Below, piece after piece: positions 27,081 through 35,234 of a stretch of DNA of 38,939 nt. Under the pieces are notes generated by a model. It saw only the letters and a list, made by a program, of their open reading frames with translations, did not search any database and was not told the origin of the DNA. Every line of letters starts with the position of its first letter. Position 1 is the stretch's first letter. Location of the stretch: contig CANLKN010000029.1 in the NCBI GenBank assembly GCA_947491475.1, forward strand, positions 1-38,939, given 5' to 3'. The DNA comes from Akkermansiaceae bacterium. GTDB taxonomy: Bacteria; Verrucomicrobiota; Verrucomicrobiia; Verrucomicrobiales; Akkermansiaceae. The position numbers and the translations under genes were made by a program.

Positions 27081-27874
27081 GCAAGGAATCACGGTGGGCA
27101 CCGAAGGGCAGCGGGTGGAAAAAGAACAGAGTCCCAAAGGGCAGCCCGTGTTTGAATCAATGGACGCATGCCGCCACGGGGTGCATACGCTGCGACTGTG
27201 GCGAATACGTTGAAATCATCCATCCGAGCGGGTGGCGGCAGTATTCGGGCGAGGGTGGCGGCATCCTAACTTTTCATCCAGATGGCAGCGTGGAAGTCCA
27301 TTGGAACGGAGCCGCAGCGCTCACTTCCGCACATGGAGCAGGGAATCGAAAGCTTCGCATCACAAAGGCAACCCCGAAACGCGCGCACGCTCAACTTGAC
27401 GAGACTTTTGCCATGATCGCCGGCATTCGTGAATCGTTCATCATTCCACCCGACCACGCGCCATCAAAGATCCCTCATGAAATCCCAGGGCTTCCAACCG
27501 ATCCCGACAGTTCACAGGCTATTGAACTCACGAGAATCTTCCACCGCGAAGCATATCAAATGCTGTCCGCGATAGTGAAGGGTGATGCTGATGAAATAAA
27601 ACGCATCGCCGCGGCCGTGGAACATCACGAGGGAATCCGCACAGATATTTTGCAAACTCCGATGGAAGGGTTCCTAGACATCGCGGAGGCGATCCGAGAG
27701 GCCGCAATACAGGCTGGGGGCATCCCGTCGCGGCCCTCCATTCTCAAGGAATATTCCGCCCTCGCAGGAAACCGAGGCAATATCTCCACGGATTCACTTC
27801 GGGAGAAGCTTGGGAAAATGGGTTTTGCTTGGCTTCATGCCACGCATGGGAAGCGTGGGAAAAGAGAGGGGTGA
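27077..27874 (+). CDS. hypothetical satellite protein
   Basis: 265 residues; start overlaps the integrase stop. Not recognised. The N-terminal third is Gly/Trp-rich with several Cys (ATGCIRCDCGEYVEIIHPSG) and strand-like FHPDGSVEVHWNG; the middle is helical (AIELTRIFHREAYQMLSAIV). The C-terminal 60 residues (RPSILKEYSALAGNRGNIST, then SLREKLGKMGFAWL) could be a small winged-helix DNA-binding domain. No transmembrane segment. Its position after int suggests a recombination or regulatory accessory role, which is inference. Confidence 0.65.
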   Translation: MSKESRWAPKGSGWKKNRVPKGSPCLNQWTHAATGCIRCDCGEYVEIIHPSGWRQYSGEGGGILTFHPDGSVEVHWNGAAALTSAHGAGNRKLRITKATPKRAHAQLDETFAMIAGIRESFIIPPDHAPSKIPHEIPGLPTDPDSSQAIELTRIFHREAYQMLSAIVKGDADEIKRIAAAVEHHEGIRTDILQTPMEGFLDIAEAIREAAIQAGGIPSRPSILKEYSALAGNRGNISTDSLREKLGKMGFAWLHATHGKRGKREG

Positions 27875-27931
27875 AAGAGGGGTGAATGCCCCCCACGCGG
27901 AGAGGCTCGCACATCGGCAGCTTCCCGCTTA

Positions 27932-28177
27932 ATGACACCGACTGAACATGTCATGACGCGCCACGGTGCCGCAGAAGCACCGTTTCAACTCCTAGACACG
28001 AACAAAGCCGCCGCCGCGTTGGGGATCGGCAAGCGCACCCTGCAAGAGCGTGTGGCCGCCCGTGAAATCGCCGTGGTAAAAATCGGCAAGGCCATCCGCT
28101 TCGATATCCGCGACATCGAAGCATTCATTGACCGCAACCGCCGCAAGGCCGTGGGGTGGAAGGGAGGAAAAGTATGA
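27932..28177 (+). CDS. excisionase-like HTH_17 protein
   Basis: 81 residues. The core FQLLDTNKAAAALGIGKRTL followed by QERVAAREIAVVKIGKAIRF and DIRDIEAFIDRNRR is the complete HTH_17/excisionase (MerR-like winged helix) domain: helix-turn-helix, wing, and C-terminal helix. Expected to bind near the att sites or the element's promoter and direct excision. An alternative start ATG is at 27953. It overlaps the next gene by ATGA at 28174. The 57-bp gap before it is the only real break in the satellite's early genes. Confidence 0.8.
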   Translation: MTPTEHVMTRHGAAEAPFQLLDTNKAAAALGIGKRTLQERVAAREIAVVKIGKAIRFDIRDIEAFIDRNRRKAVGWKGGKV

Positions 28178-28488
28178 AGGTGTATCCCAAGCATCCCGGC
28201 GTCCGCTGTGCTGACCACGATCACCTACAGCTTGTCCTAACCTTCCACGGCGACCGCCGGATGGCGTTTTTTGAGAATGGAACGCGCTGCCCCTACCACC
28301 TCGACCGCGCAGGCAATACGGTTGTCGTGAGTGATGTTTCCATTCGCCTTGGAATTGATCCCCGCGAGAGGCGAGAAGTCATCAAGATGATGCGCCGGTC
28401 AATGGTCAAGGAGACGCGTCCATACGGCCGCCTGCTCAGCTACAAGTGGCGGAAAGTTGTAACTCAACCGGATGGCGGCACGCAATGA
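28174..28488 (+). CDS. hypothetical small satellite protein
   Basis: 104 residues, with a good ribosome site (GGGAGGAAA, 28162-28170) before the ATG at 28174. Not recognised. It contains HDHLQLVLTFHGDRRMAFFE, then CPYHLDRAGNTVVV, and a basic helical C-terminus (RREVIKMMRRSMVKETRPYG). Overlaps both neighbours by ATGA, tying its expression to the primase. May be a DNA-binding accessory of replication; this is a guess from context and charge. Confidence 0.7.
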   Translation: MKVYPKHPGVRCADHDHLQLVLTFHGDRRMAFFENGTRCPYHLDRAGNTVVVSDVSIRLGIDPRERREVIKMMRRSMVKETRPYGRLLSYKWRKVVTQPDGGTQ

Positions 28489-30932
28489 ACCCCACCCAAG
28501 AAAAAGCCCCGGCCCGCGCATTGAACACGGAACCGGGGAAGAATCAGGAACACCCGCAGGATACCACGACAACCGCAGACGGCAAGCCGTTATGCCTTCC
28601 TGCCCTTGGACTCTACGAAAACGCAACGGCAACCAAGCAGTGCGCCGACCTCACGATTGAGGAACTTTTCGAGGCGATACGGGGAGACGAGTTCAAGGAG
28701 CAGATCACGAAGCTGCGGGCAATGCTGGCTGCCGGCGACGATGATGGATATGACGTCGCCAAGAAAGACCTCATGGCCGTGAGCATTTCCGCCAGCGTGA
28801 AAGGCCGCAGAAAGAAGGCAGCCGAGGAAGGACGCATGATCCATACCGGATTCATCCAGGTCGATTTAGACGCCGGGGATAACGTCGGCTGGACGGTGGA
28901 GGAAATGCGCGACGAACTCATTGCCATCGAGCACATTCAAGGGGAGTTCATCACCCCATCCGGCGAAGGCGTGAAAGGTCTGTTTCGCATCTCACCAGTC
29001 CCGGCCGGTGTGGACCTCGTAGCGCAACACAAGCGCGCTTTCGCACAGGTTGCGAAACTGTTTGAGCAAAAGAACCTCACCATTGACGACGCGTGCTGTG
29101 ACCCTGTGCGGTTGGCATTCCTGTCGCACGATCCCGAAGCGTGGCTACGAGAAGAAGAGGCAACGCCGATGGTGATTGATCCACTTCCGCCGCAGGCCGC
29201 ACAGCCTATTGCAAAGCCGCCCACCGTGGCGAAGGCCCCGCGCCAAGGGCTTATCATCCGCGAAACTGGCGGCCACCGTGAGATCACAGCCGACGACGTG
29301 CGGGAAATGCTCGCTGTCATCCCTCCACGGCCAGAATACTCACAGTGGTTGCGCATCGCATCCGCCGTTTGGGATGCGGTAGGTGAAGCCACCGGCACCG
29401 CGCTTTTGAATGCGTGGAGTCCCGAGGAACGCGCCGGCGAGTACGCTAAGAAGTTTGCCCACCGTCTCAAAGAAGTTCACGCGGGAACTCTCGTCATGCT
29501 CGCCAAAGAAAACGGGTGGATTCACAAGAGCACCGCTTACCGAATCGCGGTTTCCAAAAGTCACGAGACGCCGCTGCCAGTGGATTTTCCAGACCTTACA
29601 CGCTACGGCGAGTCTGACGCCGACAACGCGCTCAGGGTGCATGCCGTGGCTGGGGGTAATTTCCATCATGTCGCCGAGTCCGGGCAATGGCTCGTTTGGG
29701 ACGGTTGCCGGTGGAATCCCGACAAGGACGGGAAAATGGTCAGGCTCTACCTCGCAACCATGGAGGCCGCCGCGTCGCAGGCAATCACGATGGAAAACCG
29801 CAAGGCGGGTGAGGCGCTTGTGAAACACGCGATGCGCTGTCGCGATGCCGCCAAGGTTGCTTCCGCGCTCACCATGTTGAAATCCGTGCAAGGCGTCACC
29901 ATATCGGCAAACGACCTTGACGCCGATCCGTGGTTGCTTGGAACCCCGAGCGGACTGGTTGACCTCCGCACCGGACACCCCACCCCACCGGACAAGCGGG
30001 CGCTCGTCACAAAGTCGATTGCCTGCGACTTCGTGCCCGAGGCCGCATGCCCGACATGGGAGCGCGTGATTCACACCGCCGCCGCTGGCGATGCTGAGTT
30101 GATTCGCTTCCTCCAGGCTTGGACGGGCTACACCCTCACCGGCAGCGTCAAGGAAGAGTGCTTGGCGTTCCTGCATGGCACCGGCGCGAACTCCAAGGGC
30201 ACCGTCACCGAGTGCATCCGGGCGCTCATGGGAGATTATGCCATGACCGCTCCTGAGTCGCTTTTCGTGGTTGATCGGAACTCATCCGCCACAAACGACA
30301 TTGCCCGCTTGTCGGGTTGCCGGATGGCATGCGCGGCGGAACTCGACGAGTCCGCATCATTCGCTGAATCACGGTTGAAAGCCATCACCGGGCGCGATGC
30401 AATCACCGCTCGTTTCCTTCACCGGGAGTTTTTCGACTTCCAGCCAACCCACAAGTTCTGGATTTCCGGCAATCACAAGCCGAGCGTGCGCGGTGTTGAC
30501 CATGGCATCTGGCGGCGCATCCGGTTGATTCCCTTCACCGTCACAATCCCGAAGGAAGAGCGCGACCTTGAACTTGCCGACAAGCTCCGGGCGGAACTTC
30601 CGGGGATTCTGAATTGGGCAATCACGGGTTGCCTGCTCTGGCAGCGCGAGGGACTGCAAACCCCGCAATGTGTCGCAAAGGCCACAGCGGACTATCAGGC
30701 AACCGAGGATGTTGTCGGGCAGTTCCTCGACGATTGCACCGAGGCCGCCGGGGACGAGCGCACGCTTCAGTCATCGCTTTTCGAGGCTTACACCGCATGG
30801 GCGGCGAAGCAGGGAATCCGCAAGCCACTCTCCGCCACCATGCTGAATCGGAAGCTGGAAGAGCGCGGACTGGAGAAAATCAAGGTAATGGGCGGGCGTT
30901 TTTGGAAAGGAATCACCCTCAAATCAGGTTAG
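28485..30932 (+). CDS. P4/D5-family primase-helicase
   Basis: 815 residues from the ATG at 28485, overlapping the previous stop. It would prime and unwind DNA for autonomous replication of the element. Order of domains: an N-terminal BT4734/VirE-N-like primase region (GFIQVDLDAGDNVGWTVEEM, then FITPSGEGVKGLFRI), a PriCT-type segment (PRPEYSQWLRIASAVWDAVG), a D5_N region (about 375-530), and an SF3 helicase. The helicase Walker A reads FLHGTGANSKGTVTE (about 562-576); most relatives have N-G-K-S/G, so the S before K is unusual. Walker B-like ACAAELDESASF and the HKFWISGNHKPSVRG plus GIWRRIRLIPF segment are intact. The C-terminus has a D5-type winged helix (SATMLNRKLEERGL). It is the largest gene of the element. 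Confidence 0.88.
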   Translation: MNPTQEKAPARALNTEPGKNQEHPQDTTTTADGKPLCLPALGLYENATATKQCADLTIEELFEAIRGDEFKEQITKLRAMLAAGDDDGYDVAKKDLMAVSISASVKGRRKKAAEEGRMIHTGFIQVDLDAGDNVGWTVEEMRDELIAIEHIQGEFITPSGEGVKGLFRISPVPAGVDLVAQHKRAFAQVAKLFEQKNLTIDDACCDPVRLAFLSHDPEAWLREEEATPMVIDPLPPQAAQPIAKPPTVAKAPRQGLIIRETGGHREITADDVREMLAVIPPRPEYSQWLRIASAVWDAVGEATGTALLNAWSPEERAGEYAKKFAHRLKEVHAGTLVMLAKENGWIHKSTAYRIAVSKSHETPLPVDFPDLTRYGESDADNALRVHAVAGGNFHHVAESGQWLVWDGCRWNPDKDGKMVRLYLATMEAAASQAITMENRKAGEALVKHAMRCRDAAKVASALTMLKSVQGVTISANDLDADPWLLGTPSGLVDLRTGHPTPPDKRALVTKSIACDFVPEAACPTWERVIHTAAAGDAELIRFLQAWTGYTLTGSVKEECLAFLHGTGANSKGTVTECIRALMGDYAMTAPESLFVVDRNSSATNDIARLSGCRMACAAELDESASFAESRLKAITGRDAITARFLHREFFDFQPTHKFWISGNHKPSVRGVDHGIWRRIRLIPFTVTIPKEERDLELADKLRAELPGILNWAITGCLLWQREGLQTPQCVAKATADYQATEDVVGQFLDDCTEAAGDERTLQSSLFEAYTAWAAKQGIRKPLSATMLNRKLEERGLEKIKVMGGRFWKGITLKSG

Positions 30933-31018
30933 GGGCGCGTTTCACGCCCCTAAACGGTAATTCCCTCATATACACGCGTGAGAGGAAATACCCCATAGGG
31001 GCGCGTTTTAAGCCCCTA
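30930..31018. repeat. tandem hairpins after the primase gene
   Basis: Hairpin 1 (30930-30952) is TAGGGGCG-CGTTTCA-CGCCCCTA, a perfect 8-bp stem that overlaps the primase stop codon. Hairpin 2 (30996-31018) has arms TAGGGGC/GCCCCTA and the same GCGTTT loop start. Between them lies a third, imperfect stem TTCCCTCA/TGAGAGGAA. The repeated units suggest protein binding, a terminator pair or part of the replication origin. Confidence 0.55.
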
Positions 31019-31484
31019 ACAGAAAACCGCCATATTTCTGTCCGTGCATCCACACACCGAAGCCCGTAAAAGGCGTGCGAGGAATGGGTTGCGGTTGCGA
31101 AAAAAACGCCGACCGCGCCCAGTCCTGGCACTGTTCACCCCCATATCTAGCCACCTCCTGCGGCTCCCCGCCGGCATTACAGCCACGGCGCAGGTCGAAT
31201 CCGCCACAAGTCGCACACGCTGATTGCGATACGGCATGCCGGCCGATTCCGCATTTTGCGTGTTGTCACACGTACTGCCCACCGACCACGGGGGCGGGGG
31301 TCGAGCGGCGGCCGGCTGGAAAAACCGCGACCCGTTCACCTACCCTTTAAAAAATGTTCAACGCGGGCCAGACGCCGAGGGGTTTCATCCGGTTTTTGTC
31401 GGATGGACGAACGGTGGGTTGTGGGTTGACTCGCTGCGAACCCCTCAGCATGCCGGAATTGAGCGGGACAACCACCCGCCGGAA
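31019..31484. other. non-coding stretch of the satellite
   Basis: About 465 bp between the hairpins and the last gene. The reading frame of the downstream gene stays open from 31224, but its translation shows no recognisable pattern and there is no convincing start. An AT-rich tract CCTTTAAAAAATG lies near 31342-31355. A replication origin or promoter may lie here; none can be assigned from sequence alone. Confidence 0.3.
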
Positions 31485-31490
31485 ATGACC

Positions 31491-32060
31491 ATGGCAGCAA
31501 AAAGAGGACGCCCGAAGGGACCACCGATCCAGAAACCGGGACCGAAGCCCGTCGTGCTTGAATGCCCACCGGAATTTGTGGAGACGATCCGCAAAGCCGA
31601 GGGACTGCATTACAACTGTGCGGAACACCGCGACCCCTACAAGTGCGCCATGGCACTTTGGCGGCGCGCACAAGGCTTTCCCCTGCGGCAGGTTGCCGCA
31701 GAGCTTGGCATGACTCCCGGCGGCATACGCCGGCTTCAGATCACCCACGCAAAGGCGCTCGACGAACAGAAGCGGCGCTTCTCCGCAATCTATGCCCAGG
31801 CCGCCAGCGAATACACCGAGTTGCTTTTCGATAAAGTCGATAGGCTTCGCGACAACCCGGAGCAACTCGACAGCCTTTCCCCTGACAGGTTGGCGCTCAC
31901 AATCGGAATCATGATGGACAAGGCCGCACAACTCGCCGGCATGCCATCCAGCATCATCGAGGTGCGCCCCGGCGTGTCCATTGATGACGCGATCCAGTGC
32001 ATCGCCGAGGCCCGCGCCCGTGTGGCTCAGAAGATGGCACACGGACAGTGCGCGAACTGA
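31491..32060 (+). CDS. terminase-small-subunit-like / HTH DNA-binding protein
   Basis: 189 residues from ATG 31491 (191 from ATG 31485). It begins with a basic AT-hook-like AAKRGRPKG, then has a helix-turn-helix GFPLRQVAAELGMTPGGIRR (62-81), a long charged helix (EQKRRFSAIYAQAASEYTEL), and a tail DRLALTIGIMMDKAAQLAG then IIEVRPGVSIDD. This layout resembles small terminase or phage DNA-recognition proteins. Satellites such as SaPIs carry their own TerS to redirect packaging by a helper phage, so the position as last gene is suggestive. Identification is from layout and partial patterns, not a firm family match; a transcription regulator is the alternative. Confidence 0.5.
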   Translation: MAAKRGRPKGPPIQKPGPKPVVLECPPEFVETIRKAEGLHYNCAEHRDPYKCAMALWRRAQGFPLRQVAAELGMTPGGIRRLQITHAKALDEQKRRFSAIYAQAASEYTELLFDKVDRLRDNPEQLDSLSPDRLALTIGIMMDKAAQLAGMPSSIIEVRPGVSIDDAIQCIAEARARVAQKMAHGQCAN

Positions 32061-32093
32061 TCCGGCAAGACCGATGGAATCGCCATCGGCGAA

Positions 32094-32158
32094 GGTGTCC
32101 AAAAGGTGTCCAAAATCGGGGCCTTATTCGTGCATTTCGGCGCACTTTTGCGCACTTT
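32094..32158. promoter_or_regulatory. right sub-terminal repeats, likely integrase/excisionase arm sites
   Basis: GGTGTCCAAAA is present twice in tandem (32094-32115), the first copy extending to the 15-bp repeat shared with the left end. TTCGGCGCACTTTTGCGCAC plus TTT (32136-32158) matches the left pair 25764-25786 in the same orientation. They lie 66-130 bp inside the tRNA boundary. Confidence 0.5.
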
Positions 32159-32223
32159 GGGAAAGGTGAGAAAAATCCCGATTTGTCTCGCAACGCCTTT
32201 ATTTTAAGGGATTTGAGAAGCAA

Positions 32224-32305
32224 TGCCGGGAACAGGACTCGAACCTGCACACCTTTCGATACCAGAACCTAAATCTGGCGCGTCTACCAATTCCGCCATC
32301 CCGGC
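32224..32305 (-). tRNA. tRNA-Leu (anticodon UAG)
   Basis: 82 nt on the minus strand. Acceptor stem GCCGGGA pairs with TCCCGGC, discriminator A; anticodon stem CCAGA/TCTGG with loop TTTAGGT gives anticodon TAG, reading CUA/CUN leucine codons. T-arm GCAGG-TTCGAGT-CCTGT is normal and the variable arm is long, as in class II tRNAs. CCA is not encoded. The gene is intact although the satellite has integrated at its 3' end, because the element restores the 3' half. Confidence 0.95.
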
Positions 32306-32394
32306 TGCGGGGGTAGCCTACCGCCCGGCGGGGCCGGGGCAAGAACTCAATCGAGATACGCACGAAGTCATGTTTGGGCATGGCTAAATCAAGA

Positions 32395-32425
32395 AGCCGC
32401 AGACCGGAGATACCGGACTGCGGCT
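32395..32425 (-). terminator. hairpin after the EF-hand gene
   Basis: AGCCGCAG (32395-32402) pairs with CTGCGGCT (32418-32425), with an inner CCGG/CCGG pairing. On the minus strand the stem is followed by TTCTTGATTT. It lies 26 bp past the EF-hand gene's stop codon, fitting a Rho-independent-like terminator with a weak T-run. Confidence 0.5.
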
Positions 32426-32451
32426 ATAGCTTGCTTTAGGCCAACAGAGGA

Positions 32452-32895
32452 TCATTCGGCCGCAGGCGGGCCACCGGGACGCGGGCCTTTTTTGCCGCCG
32501 GGTCCCTTTGGTCCGCCGGGACGTTGGGGCATGGCTTTGCGTTCTTCGGGGCTGAGTTTGCCATCACCGTCCTTATCGAATTTTTCGAGCATTTCGGCCT
32601 TCTGCCCTTCCCTCATCTTGGTCTTTTCTTCGGGGCTGAGCGTGCCGTCCTTGTCGGCGTCATATTTTTCGAGCATCGCTTTGCGGCGTTCTTCGGCCAT
32701 GGCTTTGTGGGCCTCACGTGCCGCACCGCGCTCCTCGGGCGAGAGTTTGCCGTCGCCGTCTTTGTCGAATTTTTCGAGGATCTCGGGTGGCGGTGGTCCA
32801 TGGGGGCGATTCGGGCGTTTCGGTCCGTCTTGCGCGGATGCGATGAGGCAAGTGCCGATCATCGCGCCCAGGGTCATCAGTGTGGTGGTTTTCAT
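32452..32895 (-). CDS. secreted EF-hand calcium-binding protein
   Basis: 147 residues from ATG 32895, which starts a signal peptide (MKTTTLMTLGAMIGTCLIASA). Three EF-hand loops: DKDGDGKLSPEE at 44-55, DADKDGTLSPEE at 79-90 and DKDGDGKLSPEE at 107-118, each with Asp at 1, 3 and 5 and Glu at 12, so calcium binding is expected. The linkers are helical and Lys/Glu-rich; the tail is Pro/Gly/Lys-rich (GGPKGPGGKKGPRPGGPPA). Small secreted EF-hand proteins of this kind are common in Verrucomicrobia and Planctomycetes; their role is unknown. Single gene on the minus strand, diverging from cdsA. Confidence 0.85.
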   Translation of the reverse strand: MKTTTLMTLGAMIGTCLIASAQDGPKRPNRPHGPPPPEILEKFDKDGDGKLSPEERGAAREAHKAMAEERRKAMLEKYDADKDGTLSPEEKTKMREGQKAEMLEKFDKDGDGKLSPEERKAMPQRPGGPKGPGGKKGPRPGGPPAAE

Positions 32896-33023
32896 GATTG
32901 TTATTTGGTTTTGTGATGCGAACCCGTCTTCAGGTTTCGTCTGGTTGTGAAACCCTGATGGCGGGAAAAGGTTGCGGCGGAATTTGATGGAATGAGTTGC
33001 CACGGCCGGAGTGGCCGTCTTGG

Positions 33024-33956
33024 ATGCGGCGTCTTATGGCTGATACTCCTCCGCCCAAAGCACCCGGCAAGGCGCTCGTATTCGTCCGGCGCACTGCCAG
33101 CACCCTATTGCTGTGGGGGCTGGTTTGCGCGGTGTTTCTGAGTCACCGCTCGTGGGCGTTCATGGGCTTGATCGGTGTGCTCACGGTGATCGCCACCATC
33201 GAATATTTCCGTATGCTGCGCGGCGCAGGCGTGAGATGTTTCCCGCGTTTCGGGCTGTTAATGTGTGTGGCTTACTGCGGCGCACTGTATGGATTTCTGA
33301 TCACAGGCCACGCACCGCCGCCATGGTTGGAGGCGCTGGCTTTCTTCATCGCGCTGGCCGGAGCATTCGCATTGCAACTGCGCGAACCGGTGCGCGGCAT
33401 CGAATCGCTGTTAGGTGTGGCGGCGACCGTGCTGGGCTTCGGATACATTGCTTTTCTCTTCAACTTCACGGCGCATCTGATCTTTGCTGTGCCGGGAGGA
33501 TTGGAAACTCCCGGCCGCGTCGGGGCACCGGGTGCATTTCTCCTGCTATGGCTGTTGGCTGTGACCAAATTCACCGACATGGGTGCCTACATCACCGGCT
33601 CGATCATCGGCCGCCACAAGATGATACCGCACATCAGCCCGGCCAAAACCTGGGAGGGCTTCGCAGGCGCGTTGTTTTTCGCACAAATCGCCGCCTGTGG
33701 TCTCTATGTCTTGTTTCCAGACGAACTCGCGTTTTTTGAAAACTGGGGTCATGTCATCACACTCGGTTTCCTGTTAGCCGTTCTCGCGGTGATCGGCGAC
33801 CTCGCGGAAAGTGTGGTCAAGCGCGCGCTCAACACAAAGGACTCCGGCAACATGCTGCCCGGCATCGGCGGCTCGCTTGACCTGATCGACAGCATCTGCT
33901 TCACGGCACCGGCGCTTTATTTCTATCTGAAATGGTTCCTGCTTCCCACCGCATGA
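33024..33956 (+). CDS. cdsA: phosphatidate cytidylyltransferase CdsA
   Basis: 310 residues from the ATG at 33024 (306 from ATG 33036). An integral membrane enzyme that makes CDP-diacylglycerol from phosphatidate and CTP for phospholipid synthesis. About eight hydrophobic helices. The CDP-alcohol signature region reads ESVVKRALNTKDSGNMLPGI followed by GGSLDLIDS: the S-x2-KR and KD-S residues are kept, while the usual PGHGG-x-x-DR is PGIGG-x-x-DL. The upstream AKTWEGFAGA motif is also conserved. The stop overlaps the dxr ATG (ATGA), giving a cdsA-dxr pair, as found in many bacteria (uppS-cdsA-dxr clusters); uppS is not here. Confidence 0.93.
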   Translation: MRRLMADTPPPKAPGKALVFVRRTASTLLLWGLVCAVFLSHRSWAFMGLIGVLTVIATIEYFRMLRGAGVRCFPRFGLLMCVAYCGALYGFLITGHAPPPWLEALAFFIALAGAFALQLREPVRGIESLLGVAATVLGFGYIAFLFNFTAHLIFAVPGGLETPGRVGAPGAFLLLWLLAVTKFTDMGAYITGSIIGRHKMIPHISPAKTWEGFAGALFFAQIAACGLYVLFPDELAFFENWGHVITLGFLLAVLAVIGDLAESVVKRALNTKDSGNMLPGIGGSLDLIDSICFTAPALYFYLKWFLLPTA

Positions 33957-35125
33957 AAGCCACCCGCAAACGTCGCGTTGTGCTTTTAGGTTCCACCGGA
34001 TCAATTGGCTGTTCGACGCTTAAAGTGGCGCGCGAACTTCCCGATCACATTGAAATTGTCGGTCTCGCTGCCAACGGCAGCATCGAAAAACTCGCGCAGC
34101 AGGCACGCGAAACCGGCGTGCGCCACGTGGCGATTTATGATGTCACCAAGGAGGCGGCATTGCGCGCGCTGCTACCGGAAAACGTGATACTTCACGCCGG
34201 TGCGGAAGGCTTGGCGGAGCTTGCCACGCTCACCGATGCAGACATCGTGCTTATCGCAATCGTCGGCACTGCCGGCCTGCAACCGGCGCTGGCAGCCATC
34301 GAGGCAGGCAAGGATCTGGCGATCGCATCCAAGGAAATCCTGGTGATGGCCGGCGAAGTGATCACCAACGCCGCACGCTGCAAGGGCGTGACGCTGTTGC
34401 CGGTGGACAGCGAGCACAATGCGATCTTCCAATGCCTCGACGGCCATCGCGGCGGCGAAAAGGAAATTTCCCGGCTGATTCTAACCGCATCGGGCGGGCC
34501 GTTCCGCAAGCTGCCCGCCGATCAACTCGCGCATGTCACGCCGGAGCAGGCGCTGAAGCATCCGACTTGGGACATGGGCCCGAAAATCACCATCGATTCC
34601 GCCACGCTTTTCAACAAGGGCTTGGAAATGATAGAGGCCCGCTGGTTGTTCGGCATCGGCATGGAGCGCATTGATGTGGTGATTCATCCGCAGAGCATCA
34701 TCCACTCGATGGTCGAGTTCACGGATGGCTCGGTGCTCGCACAGATGAGCCGCACCGACATGTGTTTTCCGATCCAATATGCGCTCACATGGCCTGATCG
34801 CATGCGTGGTGGATTGCAGCCGCTGGATTTTCCGGCGCTGGCGAAACTCGAATTCGAAGCGCCGCGTCATGAGGATTTTCCGGCGTTGGCTCTGGCCCGC
34901 AAGGCAGGTCTAACAGGTGGCACGCTGCCCGCGGTTTTCAATGCCGCGAACGAAGTGGCGGTCGAGGCATTCCGTTGTGGGAAACTTTCCTTTCCCGGCA
35001 TTTGGCACTGCGTTTCCGCGGTAATGGAAGCGCATGAAGTCCAGCCATCCTCGACTCTTGAAGCCGTGGTGGCCGCCGATCAATGGGCACGCGAAACCGT
35101 TTCAGACATTCTGGCCGGTGGGTAA
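33953..35125 (+). CDS. dxr: 1-deoxy-D-xylulose 5-phosphate reductoisomerase
   Basis: 390 residues from the ATG that overlaps the cdsA stop. The enzyme makes MEP from DXP with NADPH, the second step of non-mevalonate isoprenoid synthesis, feeding lipid carriers for the cell wall. NADPH-binding LLGSTGSIGCSTLKV near the N-terminus, IASKEILVMAGE, metal/substrate motif PVDSEHNAIFQCL (Asp and Glu ligands), the SGGPFR loop, and TIDSATLFNKGLEMIEARWL are all present. Length is typical (380-400). It converges on mpl with a 109-bp gap. Confidence 0.95.
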   Translation: MKATRKRRVVLLGSTGSIGCSTLKVARELPDHIEIVGLAANGSIEKLAQQARETGVRHVAIYDVTKEAALRALLPENVILHAGAEGLAELATLTDADIVLIAIVGTAGLQPALAAIEAGKDLAIASKEILVMAGEVITNAARCKGVTLLPVDSEHNAIFQCLDGHRGGEKEISRLILTASGGPFRKLPADQLAHVTPEQALKHPTWDMGPKITIDSATLFNKGLEMIEARWLFGIGMERIDVVIHPQSIIHSMVEFTDGSVLAQMSRTDMCFPIQYALTWPDRMRGGLQPLDFPALAKLEFEAPRHEDFPALALARKAGLTGGTLPAVFNAANEVAVEAFRCGKLSFPGIWHCVSAVMEAHEVQPSSTLEAVVAADQWARETVSDILAGG

Positions 35126-35234
35126 ATGAAATGATCTGTTGTTGAGGATTTCCAAGCCGACGGAGGCTCCATGGCCTCGCACGCCATCAAGCTGAGGAGA
35201 TAAGTGTTTCCCAACGATTGCTATGGCTTCTGTT

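Larger units (their letters stand above)
25645..32279. mobile_element. satellite-like integrative element in tRNA-Leu(UAG)
   Basis: 6.6 kb between a 56-bp direct repeat made of the tRNA-Leu 3' half. All genes lie on the plus strand: integrase, unknown, excisionase-like, unknown, P4/D5 primase-helicase, terminase-small-subunit-like. No capsid, tail, portal, large terminase or conjugation gene is seen. Size, tRNA target, own replication gene and lack of structural genes fit phage satellites (P4-like or PICI-like). Four of the junctions between its genes are tight (ATGA overlaps at 27077, 28174 and 28485). Sub-terminal repeats occur at both ends. Helper dependence and mobility are inferred. Confidence 0.75.

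Noticed and set aside
30930-31018. Tandem hairpins as a CRISPR-like array
   Set aside because: Only two units, palindromic and overlapping a coding end; no further repeats or cas genes in the window.
31224-31484. Open upstream extension of the TerS-like gene
   Set aside because: Translation shows no protein-like pattern, and good starts exist at 31485/31491.
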